From positions 1-64,000 of the forward strand of contig JBBDPC010000127.1 in NCBI GenBank assembly GCA_040876735.1: a DNA stretch of 64,000 nucleotides, given 5' to 3'. Below, piece by piece: positions 1-7,150 of this stretch. Within the stretch, counting starts at the first letter, position 1, and each line of letters starts with the position of its first letter. Origin of the DNA: Natronomicrosphaera sp040876735 (GTDB lineage: Bacteria; Planctomycetota; Phycisphaerae; Phycisphaerales; Phycisphaeraceae). The position numbers and the translations under genes are program-made. Under the pieces are notes generated by a model. The model made no database searches, was not told where the DNA came from, and saw nothing but the letters and a program-made list of their open reading frames with translations.

Positions 1-2245
1 GCTGGTCGGCGAAGTTGTCCAGCGTGACCTTGGTCTTGCTGGCCAGTTGCTGATGCCGTTCATGCTCGCGGAACTGGCTGGCGGCCTGCTCGGCGGCCTG
101 GAGCGTGGTGGTGACATAGAAGCGGTCGCCGGCGTCGGGGATGTCGTCGATGCCGGAGAGCTCCAGCGGCGTCGCCGGGCCCGCGTCAAGCACCTGCTTG
201 CCACGGTCGTCGGTCATGTCACGCACACGGCCGAAGGCTCGGCCGATGACGATGAAATCGCCCACCTTGACCTGCCCGGCCTGCACCAGCACACGGGCCA
301 CCGAGCCGCGGCCCGGCTGCATCTCGGCCTCGATCACCGTGCCCGCCGCGGGGCCGCCGTACGGCGCCTTGAGCTCAAGCAACTCGGCCTGGTAGTCGAG
401 AATCTCCAGCAGGTCGGTGACGCCCGTGCCGTCTTCGGCCGAGGTCTTGACCACTTCCGCTTCGCCGCCCCACTCGGTGGGGTTGAGCCCGTGCTCGGCG
501 AGCTGGCCGTAGATCTTGCGGATGTTGTCTTCGGTCGCCTGCGGCGTGTCGATCTTGTTCAGCGCGACGATCAGCGGGACGCCGGCCGCCTTGGCGTGGT
601 TGATCGACTCGATGGTCTGCGGCATGACGCCGTCGTCCGCCGCCACCACCAGCACGACCAGGTCGGTCATGTGAGCGCCGCGGGCACGCATGGAGGTGAA
701 GGCTTCGTGGCCCGGCGTGTCGAGGAAGACAACGGTCTTCTCTCTGCCGTCCGTGCCTTCGATGGTCACGCGGTAGGCGCCGATGTGCTGCGTGATGCCG
801 CCGGCTTCGTGAGCGGCGACGTCCTGCTTGCGGATGCGGTCCAGCAGCGAGGTCTTGCCGTGGTCGACGTGGCCGAGCACGGTGACCACCGGCGGGCGCG
901 GCCGCACGTCGATCTGCTCGCGGGTGTCGAACTCTTCCTTGAGCCTGTCGATGGCGGTTTGCTGCTCGCGGACCTCCAGTTCGATGTCATACTCCAGGGC
1001 CACCTCCATGGCGGCCTCGGTGTCGATGGCGGAGTTGATGGTCGCCATCACGCCCTGCTTGAACAGGTACTTGATGATGTCGGCGGTCTTGATGCCGGTC
1101 GCCGCCGAGAGGCTCTTGATGGTGATCGGCTCCTGGATGCCGACCTTGCCGCCGGTGTCCGCGAGGCGGGGGGCGATGTGGCCCTGCTCGCGTTTGCGCA
1201 TATCGCGTCGGCGCTGCTTGAGGAAGCCTGGGGCGCCCTTGAGACGGGCGTCGAGCTCTTCCATGTCGGCCTGGCTGAACTTCGTCGGGCCGGTGGGCAG
1301 TGCGTCGGCGCTGCGGCCGCGGCGGACGTTGCGCTGCTGCCGGCGCTTGCCGCGCTGCTGCGAGGTGTCCGGCTCACCGCCGCCGCCTTTGACGCCGCCG
1401 CCTCGGGCCGGGCCGCGCGAGCGGGTGATGCCGTCGACGACACCGCCGGGCGTGGAGAACTCGCCGGGCCCGCCGCCGGGGCCACCAGGTCCGCCCGGGC
1501 CGCGTCGTGCCGTGCTGCGCGGCCGGCGCACCGGTTCGGGTTGTTCGATCCGGACCACATTGGGGCCCTTGAGCTGGGCCTTGTTGGGCTTTTGCAACTG
1601 CTGGCCCACGGGCTTGATGACCTTGGGCCGATCGGGCACGTTCGGCTGACCGATCGCCGCCGTTTCCGGAGACTGGGGCGGTTGCTCGGCCGACTGGTCT
1701 TTGCCGGTCGCTTCAGGTGCTTCAGGGGTTGCAGGCGTTTCCGGTTGAGCCTGCTCGGCGGCCACCGCGGGCGGCGGTGCGGGAGCTTCTTCACCAGGCG
1801 CAGGCTCTTCGGCTGACGTTTCGGGGGTCGACGAAGGCGCGGAGGCGGCGGGCTTGGCGGCCTGCGGGCGTGGGACCTCGGGCTGCTCCGGTTCGCCTTG
1901 CTCGCCTTCTTCACGATCGGCGGCCTTGCCGGGCCGGTCGACCGTCGCGGTGGTGGCTTGATCGCGATCTTCCCGGTCCGAGCGCTCGCTATCGGTCGCA
2001 GCGGCGCGACGCCGGCGAGCCTTGCGGGCCTTCTGGATGTCGACCTTCTCGGCGGTTTCGATCGCGGTGCCGCTGGTTTCGGCCTCGCCGAACCACTCCC
2101 GGATCGTCTGGGCGAGGCCCAGCTTCACCGTCGACATGTGGTTCGTGACGTCGGGCACGTCCTCGGCCTTGCACTTCTCGACAATGGCCTTGCTCGAGAC
2201 GCCGAGTTCCTTTGCCAGCTCAAATACGCGTTTGGCTTTAGCCAA
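1..2245 (-). CDS. infB: Translation initiation factor IF-2 (3' end cut by window edge)
   Basis: IF-2 is a GTPase that delivers initiator tRNA to the small ribosomal subunit in the cytoplasm. About 748 codons are visible and the frame is still open at the left edge, so the C-terminal domain is missing. The N-terminus carries the IF2_N-type helix (KRVFELAKELGVSSKAI). A long Pro/Glu/Ala-rich and Gly/Arg-rich linker follows, then the G domain with G1 GHVDHGKTS (about residue 457), G3 DTPGHEAF, G4 NKID and a G5-like SAEDGTG. I place the start at a TTG because GAGGAG lies six bases upstream and the next residues (AKAKRVFEL) match the family N-terminus; no in-frame ATG fits. It lies 105 bp downstream of nusA on the same strand, as in most bacteria, but without ylxR between them. 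Confidence 0.96.
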   Translation of the reverse strand, partial: MAKAKRVFELAKELGVSSKAIVEKCKAEDVPDVTNHMSTVKLGLAQTIREWFGEAETSGTAIETAEKVDIQKARKARRRRAAATDSERSDREDRDQATTATVDRPGKAADREEGEQGEPEQPEVPRPQAAKPAASAPSSTPETSAEEPAPGEEAPAPPPAVAAEQAQPETPATPEAPEATGKDQSAEQPPQSPETAAIGQPNVPDRPKVIKPVGQQLQKPNKAQLKGPNVVRIEQPEPVRRPRSTARRGPGGPGGPGGGPGEFSTPGGVVDGITRSRGPARGGGVKGGGGEPDTSQQRGKRRQQRNVRRGRSADALPTGPTKFSQADMEELDARLKGAPGFLKQRRRDMRKREQGHIAPRLADTGGKVGIQEPITIKSLSAATGIKTADIIKYLFKQGVMATINSAIDTEAAMEVALEYDIELEVREQQTAIDRLKEEFDTREQIDVRPRPPVVTVLGHVDHGKTSLLDRIRKQDVAAHEAGGITQHIGAYRVTIEGTDGREKTVVFLDTPGHEAFTSMRARGAHMTDLVVLVVAADDGVMPQTIESINHAKAAGVPLIVALNKIDTPQATEDNIRKIYGQLAEHGLNPTEWGGEAEVVKTSAEDGTGVTDLLEILDYQAELLELKAPYGGPAAGTVIEAEMQPGRGSVARVLVQAGQVKVGDFIVIGRAFGRVRDMTDDRGKQVLDAGPATPLELSGIDDIPDAGDRFYVTTTLQAAEQAASQFREHERHQQLASKTKVTLDNFADQ

Positions 2246-2350
2246 AACAGTCTCCTCTATCGGCCGGTCCTATTACCGGCTCCTCTGTCGACCCACGCCC
2301 CCGTCCATGCATGCCGGCACAACTGGTGCCGGCTCGCCTCGGTGGGCGTG
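2246..2350 (-). other. nusA-infB spacer with two stem-loops
   Basis: The 105-bp spacer holds two perfect inverted repeats: an 8-bp stem with a 5-nt loop (2313-2333) and a 6-bp stem (2263-2280) just before the infB ribosome binding site. Neither is followed by a T-run on the minus strand, so they look like mRNA processing or translation-tuning structures and not terminators. Their function is inferred only. Confidence 0.5.
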
Positions 2351-4096
2351 TTACGAACGTTTATCCACTTCAGCCTGATCCTGCTCCGGGCGATCGCCGC
2401 CGGTCGGCTCGTCCGAGCCGGACGCCTGCGATTCGTCCTCTGCCGATGAAGGCACGTCCAACGTGCCAGCCTCAGGCGGGGTTTCGTCGGCCAGCGATTC
2501 GCCGGCCTCACCCTGCTGCCGGGCCTCGGTGATTTCCATCTCGCTGTAGTCGCTGCCCTCGGGGTCGGCGCCTTCGCCCTTGGGGCCGACGGCCGTCGAC
2601 GCGACGCCGGGGTCTTCACCCGTGGCCGGGTCCTGAGCCAACGCTTCGTCGCGCGTTTCGCTTGCCGTGGCGTCGGCCTCGGCCTGGTCGGTGGCCGTGG
2701 GCTGTTCCTCGCCCGGGGGCAGTTCGTCGGCGTCGGTACGGCGCTGTTCGAGCATGTCCACGATACTCGACCCCGCCTCGCCGCCGCCTTCGCCGCCCGC
2801 ACCTTCGCCTGCCGGCGCGGCGGGGAGCGGCGCTTCGCCGAGGATCGCTGCCGCCTGCTGCTCACCCGGCCGGCCAGCCAGATCCTGCTCGCCTTCGCGT
2901 TTGCGGCGTTCGGCCTCTTCCTTGTCCTTCTGCTGCTGCTCGGCGACGACCTTCGCCTTTTCGCCGGCGACTTGGACCACCTTTCGGGCGGTCTCGTCGT
3001 CGATGCCGAACGACTCGGCGAGGTAGGCCGGGCCGACCTCTTCGATGTCGAACACGCTGATGACGCCCAGTGCCGCGAGGCGGTCGATGTGCTCTTCCGT
3101 AATCCCCTCGACTTCTTTGAGCGTCTCTTCCAGCGTGTCCAGCCCCTTGGTGTATTCCGCCGGGGTGAGGATGTCCACGTCCCACTGCGTCAACCGCGCC
3201 GCGAGGCGCACGTTCTGACCCCGCTTGCCGATTGCCAGCGAAAGCTGGTCCTCGTTGACCACCACCGTCGCCCGGCCGAGCTCGAAGCAGAGCGAAATCT
3301 CCACCACCTCGGCGGGCTTGAGCGCGTTCTGAATCAGGATCTGCGACGACTCGTTCCACCGGACGATGTCGATCTTCTCGCCGCCGAGTTCGTCCACGAT
3401 GTTCTTGATCCGGCTGCCGCGCACGCCGACGCAGGCGCCGACGGCGTCCACCTTCGAGTCGATCGAGCTGACCGCAATCTTCGTCCGGTGGCCGGCCTCG
3501 CGGGCCATGGCTTTCACTTCGATGATGCGCTCGGCGACCTCGGGCACTTCCACCTCGAACAGCCGACGGATGAAGTCCGGCGCGGCCCGGCTGAGGACGA
3601 TCTTCACCTGATTGCCCGCTTCACGGACGTCGAGGATCAGGCAGCGGACGCGTTCGCCCGGCTGGTGCTGCTCGCCGGGGATCTGCTCGGAGCGGGGCAT
3701 GAAGCCCTCGGCCCGGCCGATGCTGACCACCAGGGCGCCGCCCTCGTACCGCTGGGCCATGCCGGTGGTCAACTCGCCCACGCGGTCGATGAATTCGTTG
3801 TAGATGCTGCTCCGTTCGTCCTCGCGGAAGCGCTGGATCATCACCTGCTTGGCGGTCTGGGCGGGGATGCGGCCGAGCGATTCAAGCGAGATTTCCTCCT
3901 CGCCGCGCCAGAGGCGGATGGCCCCGGTCATGCGGTCGAGTTCGCAGGTGAACTCCTCGGTGTCGACGGCGTTGAAATGCTTGCGCGCAGCAGACACCAT
4001 GGCCTGCTCGATATCGCGAAACAGCACTTCCTTCTCGACATTGCGATCGCGGGAGATCGAGTCGATCAGCCGCAGCATTTCCTGGCCATTGATCAT
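2351..4096 (-). CDS. nusA: Transcription termination/antitermination factor NusA
   Basis: This 581-residue protein binds RNA polymerase and nascent RNA to control pausing, termination and antitermination. It has the NusA N-terminal domain (residues 1-125), an S1 domain (about 130-200, with GGALVVSIGRAEGFMPRSEQ), and two KH domains with the GxxG-type loops VGVRGSRIKNIV and LAIGKRGQNVRLAARL (about 225-345). Helical repeats follow, then an unusual Glu/Ala/Pro-rich acidic tail of about 180 residues. Core NusA is around 345-500 residues, so the tail is an addition. It is followed by infB, but no rimP lies upstream; a structured leader with a terminator occupies that place. The ATG start follows an AGGTG-like site. 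Confidence 0.97.
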   Translation of the reverse strand: MINGQEMLRLIDSISRDRNVEKEVLFRDIEQAMVSAARKHFNAVDTEEFTCELDRMTGAIRLWRGEEEISLESLGRIPAQTAKQVMIQRFREDERSSIYNEFIDRVGELTTGMAQRYEGGALVVSIGRAEGFMPRSEQIPGEQHQPGERVRCLILDVREAGNQVKIVLSRAAPDFIRRLFEVEVPEVAERIIEVKAMAREAGHRTKIAVSSIDSKVDAVGACVGVRGSRIKNIVDELGGEKIDIVRWNESSQILIQNALKPAEVVEISLCFELGRATVVVNEDQLSLAIGKRGQNVRLAARLTQWDVDILTPAEYTKGLDTLEETLKEVEGITEEHIDRLAALGVISVFDIEEVGPAYLAESFGIDDETARKVVQVAGEKAKVVAEQQQKDKEEAERRKREGEQDLAGRPGEQQAAAILGEAPLPAAPAGEGAGGEGGGEAGSSIVDMLEQRRTDADELPPGEEQPTATDQAEADATASETRDEALAQDPATGEDPGVASTAVGPKGEGADPEGSDYSEMEITEARQQGEAGESLADETPPEAGTLDVPSSAEDESQASGSDEPTGGDRPEQDQAEVDKRS

Positions 4097-4244
4097 CGTG
4101 TTGTCACCTGCCTATTCTGGCTATTTGGTTGTGGGGCGGTTGCCCTATTCACTTGTCGGCCGGCGTTCGCCTGCCCGCGACGCCGGCCTTCCGGTATGAA
4201 CTGGCGAACCGCATACCACGCGGCCCGCCAGGTCCTGAAACACG

Positions 4245-4274
4245 AAAAAACCACGAGTGCAGATGCGCTCGTGG
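4245..4274 (-). terminator. Intrinsic terminator 149 bp upstream of nusA
   Basis: CCACGAG pairs perfectly with CTCGTGG (4251-4257 and 4268-4274), with a further two pairs beyond one mismatch. On the minus strand the stem is followed directly by six T residues (4250-4245). It would stop transcripts coming from the leader promoter or from the gene at 4674-4976 before they reach nusA. Confidence 0.75.
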
Positions 4275-4545
4275 CCTGGGCGGGTGCTGTCGAAGCGGAG
4301 CCGGCAGTTTGCCAGTGGCTTCGCAGCCCTTGCGGATGTCAGGGCGGTGCCTAGTGCATCACCGCGGCCTCCTTTCGGCTCTGGAGCCGACTGGAAAGCC
4401 ACGGCATGGAGGATGCGCGACCGGGATGGGCGGTGTAAGCGCCCATCACGGTGTCGTCGTCCTCAATCCAAGCTGTCCGCAGTCCTGTGTCATCCGAATT
4501 CGCCTCAGGCTGTACGGCTATCGAGCCCTATGCTCGACAGATAGA
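4245..4545 (-). ncRNA. Structured nusA leader or free-standing small RNA (candidate)
   Basis: A minus-strand promoter-like pair (4552-4579) and an intrinsic terminator (4245-4274) bracket about 300 nt without a convincing gene. The segment folds locally into several perfect hairpins: 8 bp at 4424-4446 (GATGGGCG paired with CGCCCATC), a CGGCT/AGCCG stem near 4376-4389, a GCGGTG/CACCGC stem near 4345-4366, and GCCCT/AGGGC near 4326-4345. An AGGAGG lies eight bases before ATG-CAC-TAG, a minimal two-codon frame that sits in the loop of the GCGGTG/CACCGC stem. I do not recognise RNase P, tmRNA, SRP RNA, 6S RNA or a known riboswitch. nusA begins 149 bp beyond the terminator, so this could be an attenuated nusA-infB leader or an independent RNA. 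Confidence 0.5.
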
Positions 4546-4551
4546 CGTGTA

Positions 4552-4579
4552 AGTGTAGGTATAAAGCCCTCTCTGTCAA
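4552..4579 (-). promoter_or_regulatory. Sigma70-type promoter of the nusA leader
   Basis: On the minus strand TTGACA (4579-4574) is separated by 16 bases from TACACT (4557-4552). The -35 box is a perfect match to consensus and the -10 box matches four of six positions. Initiation is expected near 4545. It reads toward nusA. Confidence 0.6.
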
Positions 4580-4673
4580 GGCTGGGTCGGGATGGGAGCG
4601 GGGTCGCGGGCCGTGTGAGGGCCTACGACCGGATGCCAGGGGCTGCGATGACGGAAGGTCAGTGGCGCGGCGG

Positions 4674-4976
4674 TTATCGCTTCTGGCGGATCGCCTGCAC
4701 CAGATCGTCCTTGTTCATCTTGCTGCGGCCGGCGATCTCCAGGTCTTTGGCCTGGTTGTAAAGCTCGTCACGTGAACGCTCTTCGAGCGCGCGGTTGGGG
4801 TTGCCCGTGCCCTGCGTGGTGCGGTTGGGGGTGCGCCCCTTCTGGCGGCGCGTCTTGTTCACCGTGCGGCCGGCGATCTCCTCGGCCCGGTCCTCGCTGG
4901 CGCCTCGCTCCCGCTGACTCTGCTTGATGTGCTCGTACTGCCGTTCTTCTTTGTTGCTCCACTTACGCGACGGCAT
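4674..4976 (-). CDS. Small Rho_N-domain (plasmid-stabilisation-like) protein
   Basis: This 100-residue basic, hydrophilic protein begins PSRKWSNKEERQYEHIK, the hallmark start of a small family often annotated as plasmid stabilisation protein. It continues with the conserved segment AEEIAGRTVNKTRR and ends with a Rho N-terminal-like helix pair (RDELYNQAKDLEIAGRSKMN, then KDDLVQAIRQ), a short SAP-like nucleic-acid binding fold. I chose the ATG at 4976 because AAAGGAG lies six bases before it and the family begins there; a longer frame upstream has no ribosome site. The cellular role is unknown, and the plasmid-stabilisation label is not evidence of a plasmid here. Confidence 0.85.
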   Translation of the reverse strand: MPSRKWSNKEERQYEHIKQSQRERGASEDRAEEIAGRTVNKTRRQKGRTPNRTTQGTGNPNRALEERSRDELYNQAKDLEIAGRSKMNKDDLVQAIRQKR

Positions 4977-5191
4977 GGCAGGCTCCTTTCGGTCGGTATA
5001 CAGGCCCACAATGAGACGATAGGAATGAGACGAGGCCGGCTTCCATGGCGGCGTCACGGCCACGGCAAAATATGGAAATATTGCATCACGGCACTTGATT
5101 GCCCGCCCACACGGCGGACGATTTCTCAGGCGATCCGCCCGGACGCGAACGTCCGCTCGGCATTGCCATCGGAACCCGAAAGGAGGCCGAG

Positions 5192-5620
5192 ATGGCCACT
5201 AGCCAGGTAGCTGTGTTTGAATCCACGTTGCAAAAGACCCACCAGTGGTTGGCGGAACTGGTAGATACGGGCCAGTTTGAAAGCGAAGGACAGGCTTACA
5301 CCGCCATGCGGGCCGTGCTGCACGCCCTGCGAGACCGGCTCACCGTCGAAGAGGCGACGGACCTCGGAGCCCAGTTGCCCATGCTCATCCGCGGGTTCTA
5401 CTACGAAGGATGGAATCCGTCGAAGACGCCCGTCACCCTCCGCCACCGCGATGACTTCATCGACGGCGTCCGCCACGCGTTGCGCAATGCCGCCGAGGCC
5501 ATTGATGCCGAGCAGGCGACGATGGCGGTCTTCGGTCTGCTGAGCCTGAAGGTGACCGCCGGCGAAATCGGCGACGTCCGCCAGCAGTTGCCCCCCGCAA
5601 TCCGCGGACTCTGGCCGTGA
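5192..5620 (+). CDS. DUF2267 domain protein
   Basis: This 142-residue soluble protein is made almost entirely of one DUF2267 domain. The conserved segments are visible: TLQKTHQWLAELVDTG, AMRAVLHALRDRLTVEEATDL and GAQLPMLIRGFYYEGWNP. The family is all-helical and of unknown function, and is often found near stress genes. The start is set by a strong AAAGGAGG seven bases before the ATG; the longer frame to 5099 lacks this. It lies back to back with the Rho_N-like gene across a 215-bp spacer. Confidence 0.9.
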   Translation: MATSQVAVFESTLQKTHQWLAELVDTGQFESEGQAYTAMRAVLHALRDRLTVEEATDLGAQLPMLIRGFYYEGWNPSKTPVTLRHRDDFIDGVRHALRNAAEAIDAEQATMAVFGLLSLKVTAGEIGDVRQQLPPAIRGLWP

Positions 5621-5673
5621 TGAAGTGATGTAACCGCACTGCGGCCACTGCGGTTTTCGCTATTGTACCCGGC

Positions 5674-6741
5674 ATGACCGCCGGCCAACCGCCCTTTGCA
5701 CCGCTTGACGACGCCACAATCGCCCGCGCCGCTGCGTGGCTGCGGGCCGGCGAGCTTGTCGCGTTCCCCACCGAAACGGTATATGGCCTTGGTGCGAACG
5801 CCTTGGACGAACACGCGGTCGCCAAGGTTTTTCACGTCAAGGGCCGGCCACACTTCGACCCGCTGATCGTTCACGTTTCCGACGCGGACGGCGCCCGCTC
5901 GCTCACGACCGACTGGCCTGAGAAGGCGACACTACTGGCCGAGGCATTCTGGCCCGGCTCGATGACGCTGGTGCTGCCGAAGCGGCCCGTGGTGCCCGAC
6001 CTGGTGACGGCGGGCCTGCCGACGGTGGCGGTGCGCGTGCCGGACCACCCGATCGCGCTGGCGCTGATCCGGATGGCGGGCGTTCCTGTCGCCGCGCCCA
6101 GCGCCAACCGCTTCGGCGGGGTCAGCCCGACCACGGCGGATCATGTGCGCGACGAGTTGGGCGATCGGGTGGCCATGGTGCTCGATGGCGGCCCCTGCCG
6201 GACGGGTGTGGAGAGCACGGTGGTGTCGCTGGTCGACCCGGATCGGCCGCGGGTGTTGCGGCTGGGAGGATTGACCCTGGAGGCGATTGAAGCGGTGATC
6301 GGGGATGTGGCAGTGGCCGGGGGAGCCGCAAAGCCCCAGGCGGCCGAGGCAGCAGTTGAAGCGGAGACGAAAGGGCAACAGTCCCCGGGGATGCTCGACC
6401 GGCATTACGCGCCCCGGACGCCGATGCGGGTGGTGGCGGCGGTGGCGGATTTCGTGTCTGATCGAGCCGGCCCGTCACGTCGCGTCGGCCTGCTGGTATA
6501 CGGACGGACGGTGGAGCAGGCGAAATCGGAAGTGCGAAACGCGCCAGCCGAGGTTGTCGTCATCGAAACCCTTTCCCCCACCGGCGACCTGGTCGAGGCG
6601 GCGGCCAACCTGTTTGCGGCGATGCGTCGGCTGGACGGGGCGGGGGTGGATCTGATCGTCGCCGAGCGCGTGCCGGACGAGGGGCTGGGCCGGGCGATCA
6701 ACGACCGGCTGCGGCGAGCGGGGGAGCCGAATTTCTATTGA
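5674..6741 (+). CDS. tsaC: Threonylcarbamoyl-AMP synthase, Sua5 type
   Basis: This enzyme makes L-threonylcarbamoyl-AMP from threonine, bicarbonate and ATP for the t6A37 modification of ANN-decoding tRNAs. The YrdC domain covers about residues 10-215, with FPTETVYGLGANA, VFHVKGRPHFDPL and PSANRFGGVSPTTADHV. The linker SPGMLDRHYAPRTP and a C-terminal Sua5 domain (about 245-355) make it the long Sua5 form, not the short TsaC form. TATTGT lies seven bases before the ATG with no ribosome site, so the mRNA may be leaderless. A 95-bp inverted-repeat element begins inside its stop codon. Confidence 0.95.
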   Translation: MTAGQPPFAPLDDATIARAAAWLRAGELVAFPTETVYGLGANALDEHAVAKVFHVKGRPHFDPLIVHVSDADGARSLTTDWPEKATLLAEAFWPGSMTLVLPKRPVVPDLVTAGLPTVAVRVPDHPIALALIRMAGVPVAAPSANRFGGVSPTTADHVRDELGDRVAMVLDGGPCRTGVESTVVSLVDPDRPRVLRLGGLTLEAIEAVIGDVAVAGGAAKPQAAEAAVEAETKGQQSPGMLDRHYAPRTPMRVVAAVADFVSDRAGPSRRVGLLVYGRTVEQAKSEVRNAPAEVVVIETLSPTGDLVEAAANLFAAMRRLDGAGVDLIVAERVPDEGLGRAINDRLRRAGEPNFY

Positions 6742-6834
6742 GCCTTGAGCCGTTCGCTTTAAGCCTTCAGCCAGAATGGCCCGTCCGTTCAGTCTGTCGC
6801 TGGTTAATCGCTTAAAGCGAACGGCTCAAGGCTC
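6740..6834. repeat. 95-bp element with 24-bp terminal inverted repeats (copy 1)
   Basis: The left arm (6740-6763) and right arm (6811-6834) are perfect 24-bp reverse complements around a 47-nt centre. A second copy at 62913-63007 has the same arm and loop lengths and differs at only about seven of 95 positions. The element overlaps the tsaC stop codon, so the transcript must end in a very stable hairpin. It resembles a MITE or a REP-like extragenic palindrome; no clear target duplication flanks it. Confidence 0.9.
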
Positions 6835-6837
6835 TAT

Positions 6838-6925
6838 CGTTTCGAGTTTCGGGTTTCGAGTATTCGCGGCCGGCCATTCCAAGGGGCCTTGCCCCCTTTG
6901 ATCTCCGGACGAAATACTCGAAACG
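6838..6925. repeat. Imperfect palindrome built of GTTTCGAG-type words
   Basis: The left side repeats the word GTTTCG(A/G)G three times, ending in GTTTCGAGTATT; the right side ends in AATACTCGAAACG, its reverse complement. About 50 bp of GC-rich spacer separate the arms. The rest of the 6742-7150 spacer before the ATPase gene shows no gene. The same word occurs in the palindromes at 9190-9687, 19155-19233 and 40732-40839. Confidence 0.7.
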
Positions 6926-7150
6926 CCTCCCTCCCCCGTCGACTGGTGGAAAAGGCTCGAACCTCGTAGCATGTCCGCCCGTATGGGTTAGCAACCCCCG
7001 GAAGCACCCGTGGAAGCGATTCCGGCAATGCCTGGACCTATCCGGCCGACCGTCACATAGCGGCCAGCACCAGCGGGCGACGTTGAGGGAGCGACCCGGC
7101 AGTTACGCAGTAAACACAGGCCACATAAGCCTTTTGGGAAACGTCCGAAC

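Noticed and set aside
47..1816. A 589-codon plus-strand frame opposite infB
   Set aside because: It is the antisense shadow of the IF-2 gene, whose G motifs and homology are unmistakable. High GC creates long antisense frames throughout the window.
2972..4354. A 460-codon plus-strand frame opposite nusA
   Set aside because: It is antisense to the NusA S1/KH domains and has no recognised family content.
4145..4402. An 85-codon minus-strand frame upstream of nusA
   Set aside because: It starts with GTG without a ribosome site, reads through the strong terminator at 4245-4274 and has no recognisable motif. The RNA-level reading fits better.
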